A model generated the notes under the pieces. The model did no database searches. It saw only the letters and a list, made by a program, of their open reading frames with translations, and was not told the origin of the DNA. 8,523 nt of DNA, taken from the NCBI GenBank assembly GCA_001603615.1, contig LUZL01000181.1:1-8523 (forward strand), read 5' to 3'. Below, piece after piece: positions 5,945 to 8,523 of the stretch (position 1 is the stretch's first letter; each line of letters starts with the position of its first letter). The DNA comes from Bacteroidales bacterium Bact_20 (lineage in GTDB: Bacteria > Bacteroidota > Bacteroidia > Bacteroidales > DTU049). Made by a program: the position numbers and the translations under genes.

Positions 5945-6670
5945 TTATCTGTTTTTCTGTAAAATATATAAATAAGCTATACCAAAAGTTAATTTTTTCA
6001 ATTTCTTTGTTTTGAAACCTAAGCTTTCTATATATGATGCTAAATCTTCACCACAGGGAAATTCGTCTGATGTATCTTTCAAATAATTAAATGAGTTTGG
6101 ATATTTTAATAAAAATTCTGAAAAGGTACTCATAATAATATTTTGGTACATTTCATATAATAATTTAAAACCTTTGTCTGGCTGACCAAATTCTAAAATA
6201 GCCAATATGCCTTTAGGCTTCAGTACTCTATATGCAGATAAAAGAGCTAAGTGTGAGTTTTCGAAGTTTCTAAGTCCAAAAGAAATGGTTACAGCATCTA
6301 CCGAGGCAGTAGATATAGGAATATATTCTGCAAAAGAATTATAAAATTCTATATTTGGTTGTTTTAATTTGTTCTTTGCTATATTAATCATTTGCTCAGA
6401 TGGATCTAAAAGCATTAATTTTTGTGGATTTAATTTAATTAATGATTTAGCTTGTGAACCAGTGCCACAAGCTATGTCCAAAATTTTTTGAGGATGATAA
6501 TATTTTAATTCATCTGTAAGATTTTTTCTCCACCAATGATCTATACCAAAAGAAAACAAAGATGTGAATTTATCGTAGTTCGGTGCTATAGCATCAAACA
6601 TATTTATTACTTCAGTTTTACTTTTTCCAATAATATGTTTATTGAGTACATCAGTGATAGCTTTTGCCAT
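5945..6670 (-). CDS. ubiE: Demethylmenaquinone methyltransferase (UbiE/MenG)
   Basis: A 241-residue class I SAM-dependent methyltransferase that performs the last step of menaquinone synthesis, methylating demethylmenaquinone. Family marks are NMFDAIAPNYD (23-33) and SFGIDHWWR (40-48) in the N-terminal part, SAM motif I LDIACGTG (64-71), DPSEQMI for ribose contact, and SFGLRNFEN for the UbiE/COQ5 signature. The residue after GTG is Ser where many UbiE proteins have Asp, a minor variation. As Bacteroidota usually make menaquinone rather than ubiquinone, the MenG role is more likely than the UbiQ role. It looks monocistronic. No exact TAnnTTTG element was found in 6671-6759, only A/T-rich sequence, and there is no Shine-Dalgarno. 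Confidence 0.93.
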   Translation of the reverse strand: MAKAITDVLNKHIIGKSKTEVINMFDAIAPNYDKFTSLFSFGIDHWWRKNLTDELKYYHPQKILDIACGTGSQAKSLIKLNPQKLMLLDPSEQMINIAKNKLKQPNIEFYNSFAEYIPISTASVDAVTISFGLRNFENSHLALLSAYRVLKPKGILAILEFGQPDKGFKLLYEMYQNIIMSTFSEFLLKYPNSFNYLKDTSDEFPCGEDLASYIESLGFKTKKLKKLTFGIAYLYILQKNR

Positions 6671-6759
6671 AAATGTTTTTTTATATTGCTAAATTAAATA
6701 TTCTATAACATAAAAAATCAAAAAATTATATATATCATATTTTAGCAAAAAAGTCAATA

Positions 6760-6793
6760 AAAAAGTAGCTTACAAACCTGTAAGCTACTTTTT
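6760..6793 (-). terminator. Terminator of the thrS-infC-rpmI-rplT operon
   Basis: The arms at 6760-6773 and 6780-6793 pair perfectly over 14 bases (core GTAGCTTAC / GTAAGCTAC) around a 6-base loop, with A and T runs at the ends. On the minus strand it lies 28 bases past the rplT stop and ends in T residues. Its symmetry also allows termination in the other direction, but no plus-strand gene approaches it. Confidence 0.9.
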
Positions 6794-6821
6794 ACCAACC
6801 AATAAAATAAATTAGTTGCAA

Positions 6822-7169
6822 TTAATTTTTAACACTTTCCACTATCTTAGCGAAAACCTCTGGTTCATTCATAGCAAGATCGGCCAATGTTTTACGATTA
6901 AGTGCAACGTTATTTTTATGGATTAACCCCATAAATTGAGAATAAGACATACCATTAAGTCTAGTACCTGCATTAATACGTTGAATCCATAATTTTCTAT
7001 AATCACGTTTTTTTAGTTTACGACCTACATAAGCGTGATTTTGTCCTTTTTCCCATCTATTTTTGGCTACTGTCCATACATTTTTATTACGACCTATATA
7101 ACCTCTTGTTAGTCGTAATATTTTTTTTCTCCTAGCTCTTGATGCTACATGATTTACACTTCTTGACAT
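6822..7169 (-). CDS. rplT: 50S ribosomal protein bL20
   Basis: A 115-residue, strongly basic protein of the large subunit that binds 23S rRNA early in assembly. The N-terminal extension SRSVNHVASRARRKKILRLT and GYIGRNKNVWTVAKNR, then GRKLKKRDYRKLWIQRINA, are characteristic of bL20. Length is as expected (about 115-120). It is the last gene of the cluster, separated from rpmI by 76 bases that hold a hairpin (7185-7229) and a perfect Shine-Dalgarno, suggesting translational control separate from rpmI. In several other bacterial groups L20 represses its own operon by binding such mRNA structures. Confidence 0.98.
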   Translation of the reverse strand: MSRSVNHVASRARRKKILRLTRGYIGRNKNVWTVAKNRWEKGQNHAYVGRKLKKRDYRKLWIQRINAGTRLNGMSYSQFMGLIHKNNVALNRKTLADLAMNEPEVFAKIVESVKN

Positions 7170-7174
7170 AATTT

Positions 7175-7180
7175 ACCTCC
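7175..7180 (-). promoter_or_regulatory. Strong Shine-Dalgarno sequence of rplT
   Basis: On the minus strand AAAAAAGGAGGT ends 5 bases before the ATG at 7169. The other genes of the cluster (rpmI, infC) lack such a site. It abuts the 3' side of the intergenic hairpin, so a protein bound there could block ribosome access. Confidence 0.85.
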
Positions 7181-7184
7181 TTTT

Positions 7185-7229
7185 TTGTTTCAGCGGCTAA
7201 TTTTTTATGCTCTTTGGAGCTGAAAACAA
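7185..7229 (-). promoter_or_regulatory. Hairpin in the rpmI-rplT leader, possible L20 autoregulatory element
   Basis: On the minus strand TTGTTTTCAGC (7229-7219) pairs with GCTGAAACAA (7194-7185): ten base pairs with one bulged T, closing a 24-base loop. Within it GCTC-CAAA-GAGC can form a small competing hairpin that borrows the GC end of the outer stem. The element ends 4 bases before the Shine-Dalgarno core. There is no T run, so it is not a terminator. L20-binding leaders are known in Firmicutes and Gammaproteobacteria; assigning that role here is inference. Confidence 0.5.
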
Positions 7230-7245
7230 TTTTTGTTTAATTTTT

Positions 7246-7440
7246 TTACTTTAATAACATTAGTTTAACATTTTTAGCATCTTTGCCTTCTATAATGGCA
7301 TAATGCCCAAGATTTCTCTTACGTTTTTTACTTTTTTTAGTCAAAATATGACTTTTGTAGGCGTGTTTACGTTTCACTTTACCAGAACCTGTAACTACGA
7401 AACGTTTTTTAGCACTTGATTTACTCTTCATTTTAGGCAT
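7246..7440 (-). CDS. rpmI: 50S ribosomal protein bL35
   Basis: A 64-residue, very basic protein with the bL35 signature: MPKMKSKSSAKKRFVVTGSG at the start, then KVKRKHAYKSHI and LTKKSKKRKRNLG. Length is right for the family. It starts 13 bases after the infC stop without a Shine-Dalgarno sequence, so it is likely translated from the polycistronic mRNA after infC. It is part of the large subunit. Confidence 0.98.
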   Translation of the reverse strand: MPKMKSKSSAKKRFVVTGSGKVKRKHAYKSHILTKKSKKRKRNLGHYAIIEGKDAKNVKLMLLK

Positions 7441-7453
7441 ATCTTATTATTTT

Positions 7454-7987
7454 TTATTTTTTCTTATTTACTTTAGGAGCCAAAATCATAGACATCACAT
7501 TACCTTGTAGTTTAGGTAATTGCTCTACTTTAGCAATTTCAGACAATGCATCAGCGAATTTTAGTAATTGTACCTCACCTTGTTCCTTATAAACAATAGT
7601 TCTTCCTCTAAATATTATTTCTACTTTCACTTTATTACCTTCTTCTATAAACCTTTGAGCATGTTTCAGTTTAAAATTAAAATCATGTTCATCTATATTA
7701 AAGCCAAGCCTAATGACCTTAACTACCATTTGAAAAGTTTTGGCTTTAATTTCTTTCTCTTTTTTTCTACGTTCAAAAAGAAATTTACTATAGTCCATTA
7801 TACGGCATACTGGTGGATTAGCTTGAGGTGATATCTCTACTAGATCTAAATTTTTTTCATAAGCTAGTGCTATAGCTTTATTAATAGGTAAAATTTGAGG
7901 TTCCATACCGTCTCCTACTACTCTGACCTCACGAGCTGTGATTTCTTCATTAATTCTAAAACTAAATTTTTCTTCTTTTGCTCCCAA
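7454..7987 (-). CDS. infC: Translation initiation factor IF-3, with TTG start codon
   Basis: A 177-residue factor that keeps 30S subunits free and checks start codon and initiator tRNA. The N-domain has RINEEITAREVRVVG and the family signature NPPVCRIMDYSKF (residues 57-69), then a lysine-rich linker helix and the C-domain (KVIRLGFNIDEHDFNFKLKHA, in family form KEIKLRP..DEHDF). The start is the TTG at 7985-7987, 8 bases after the thrS stop. Upstream in frame there are only AAC, AAC, AAT, GTA and AAT before a TAA, so no ATG is available, and the next ATG (about codon 28) would remove part of the N-domain. A non-AUG start on infC recalls the AUU start by which E. coli IF3 represses itself. No Shine-Dalgarno is visible. 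Confidence 0.96.
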   Translation of the reverse strand: MGAKEEKFSFRINEEITAREVRVVGDGMEPQILPINKAIALAYEKNLDLVEISPQANPPVCRIMDYSKFLFERRKKEKEIKAKTFQMVVKVIRLGFNIDEHDFNFKLKHAQRFIEEGNKVKVEIIFRGRTIVYKEQGEVQLLKFADALSEIAKVEQLPKLQGNVMSMILAPKVNKKK

Positions 7988-7995
7988 GTTGTTAT

Positions 7996-8523
7996 TTACA
8001 TTTTATTTGTTAAACTTCTATTTAATTCGTCAGAAAATAAATTTATAAAAGCCTCAGTATTCATACTACCGAGGTCGCCTTGTCCTTGACGACGTACAGA
8101 CACAGCGTTATCATTTTGTTCTTTTTCACCAACGATAAGCATAAATGGTATGTGCTGCAGCTCTGCATCACGAATCTTTTTGCCAACTTTTTCGTCTCTA
8201 TCATCCATTTCTGTTCTAATATCTAAATTAGTTAGCAAAGATACAACTTTTTTACCATATTCTAAATATTTTTCACTAATAGGTAATACTATTGCTTGTA
8301 TAGGTGCTAACCATAATGGCAATTTACCAGCAGTCTGCTCTAAAAGTAATGAAACAAATCTCTCCATTGAACCAAAAATAGCTCTATGTATCATCACTGG
8401 ACGATATTTTTGATTGTCAGCTCCTATATATTCTAGATTAAATCTTTCTGGTAAATTGTAGTCTACCTGTATAGTGCCTAACTGCCAACTGCGACCTAGT
8501 GCATCTTGTACCATGAAATCTAA
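7996..8523 (-). CDS. thrS: Threonyl-tRNA synthetase, C-terminal part (5' end outside window)
   Basis: The frame stays open to the window edge (codons for LDF precede the Met at 8514), so this is the last 175 residues of an enzyme of about 640. It attaches threonine to tRNA-Thr. GRSWQLGTIQVDYNLPERF and motif 3 HRAIFGSMERF belong to the class II catalytic core. PLWLAPIQAIVLPI opens the anticodon-binding domain, which runs on through FMLIVGEKEQ, AVSVRRQGQGDLG and the C-terminal helix. No disruption is seen. It heads the thrS-infC-rpmI-rplT cluster found across many bacteria and is followed by infC after 8 bases. Confidence 0.97.
   Translation of the reverse strand, partial: LDFMVQDALGRSWQLGTIQVDYNLPERFNLEYIGADNQKYRPVMIHRAIFGSMERFVSLLLEQTAGKLPLWLAPIQAIVLPISEKYLEYGKKVVSLLTNLDIRTEMDDRDEKVGKKIRDAELQHIPFMLIVGEKEQNDNAVSVRRQGQGDLGSMNTEAFINLFSDELNRSLTNKM

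Noticed and set aside
7568..7831. Plus-strand ORF opposite infC
   Set aside because: It is Phe/Tyr/Ser-rich as expected from the reverse strand of a lysine-rich gene, and infC is unmistakable.

Overview
The window is a stretch of an AT-rich (about 70% A+T by eye) chromosome, most likely from a member of the Bacteroidota. Four things point there. Intergenic regions carry the TAnnTTTG -7 promoter element typical of that phylum. Most start codons lack a Shine-Dalgarno sequence. GlmM and the Dps-like ferritin resemble Bacteroidota forms. Lipoproteins are frequent. The AT bias and compact spacing would also suit a host-associated lineage, but the sequence alone does not settle that.

Layout, left to right. 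Positions 1-588 (+) hold the 3' part of an IS1595/ISXO2-like transposase, cut by the window edge. A tRNA-His(GTG) follows at 699-772, then a Dps-like ferritin (889-1380) with its own promoter, a strong Shine-Dalgarno and a terminator (1401-1426) that also serves the convergent minus-strand operon. That operon (4402 to 1448) encodes a small lipoprotein, phosphoglycerate mutase (gpmA), phosphoglucosamine mutase (glmM) and a small ribbon-helix-helix-like protein ending in a sequence that matches the sliding-clamp binding motif QLSLF. A divergent plus-strand operon (4483-5915) holds two lipoproteins of unknown function and a gamma-class carbonic anhydrase-like protein. It converges on a menaquinone methyltransferase (ubiE/menG, 6670-5945). 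The right end (8523-6822, minus) is the classical thrS-infC-rpmI-rplT cluster, closed by a hairpin terminator at 6760-6793.

Most genes are housekeeping: translation, glycolysis, amino-sugar supply for the envelope, menaquinone synthesis and oxidative-stress or iron handling. The points most worth a second look are the possible clamp-binding RHH protein behind glmM, the TTG start of infC, a hairpin with an adjacent strong Shine-Dalgarno in front of rplT (possible L20 autoregulation), the restriction of strong Shine-Dalgarno sequences to rplT and the ferritin, and the unnamed lipoproteins. I did not find a CRISPR array, prophage, toxin-antitoxin pair or clearly novel multi-gene system.
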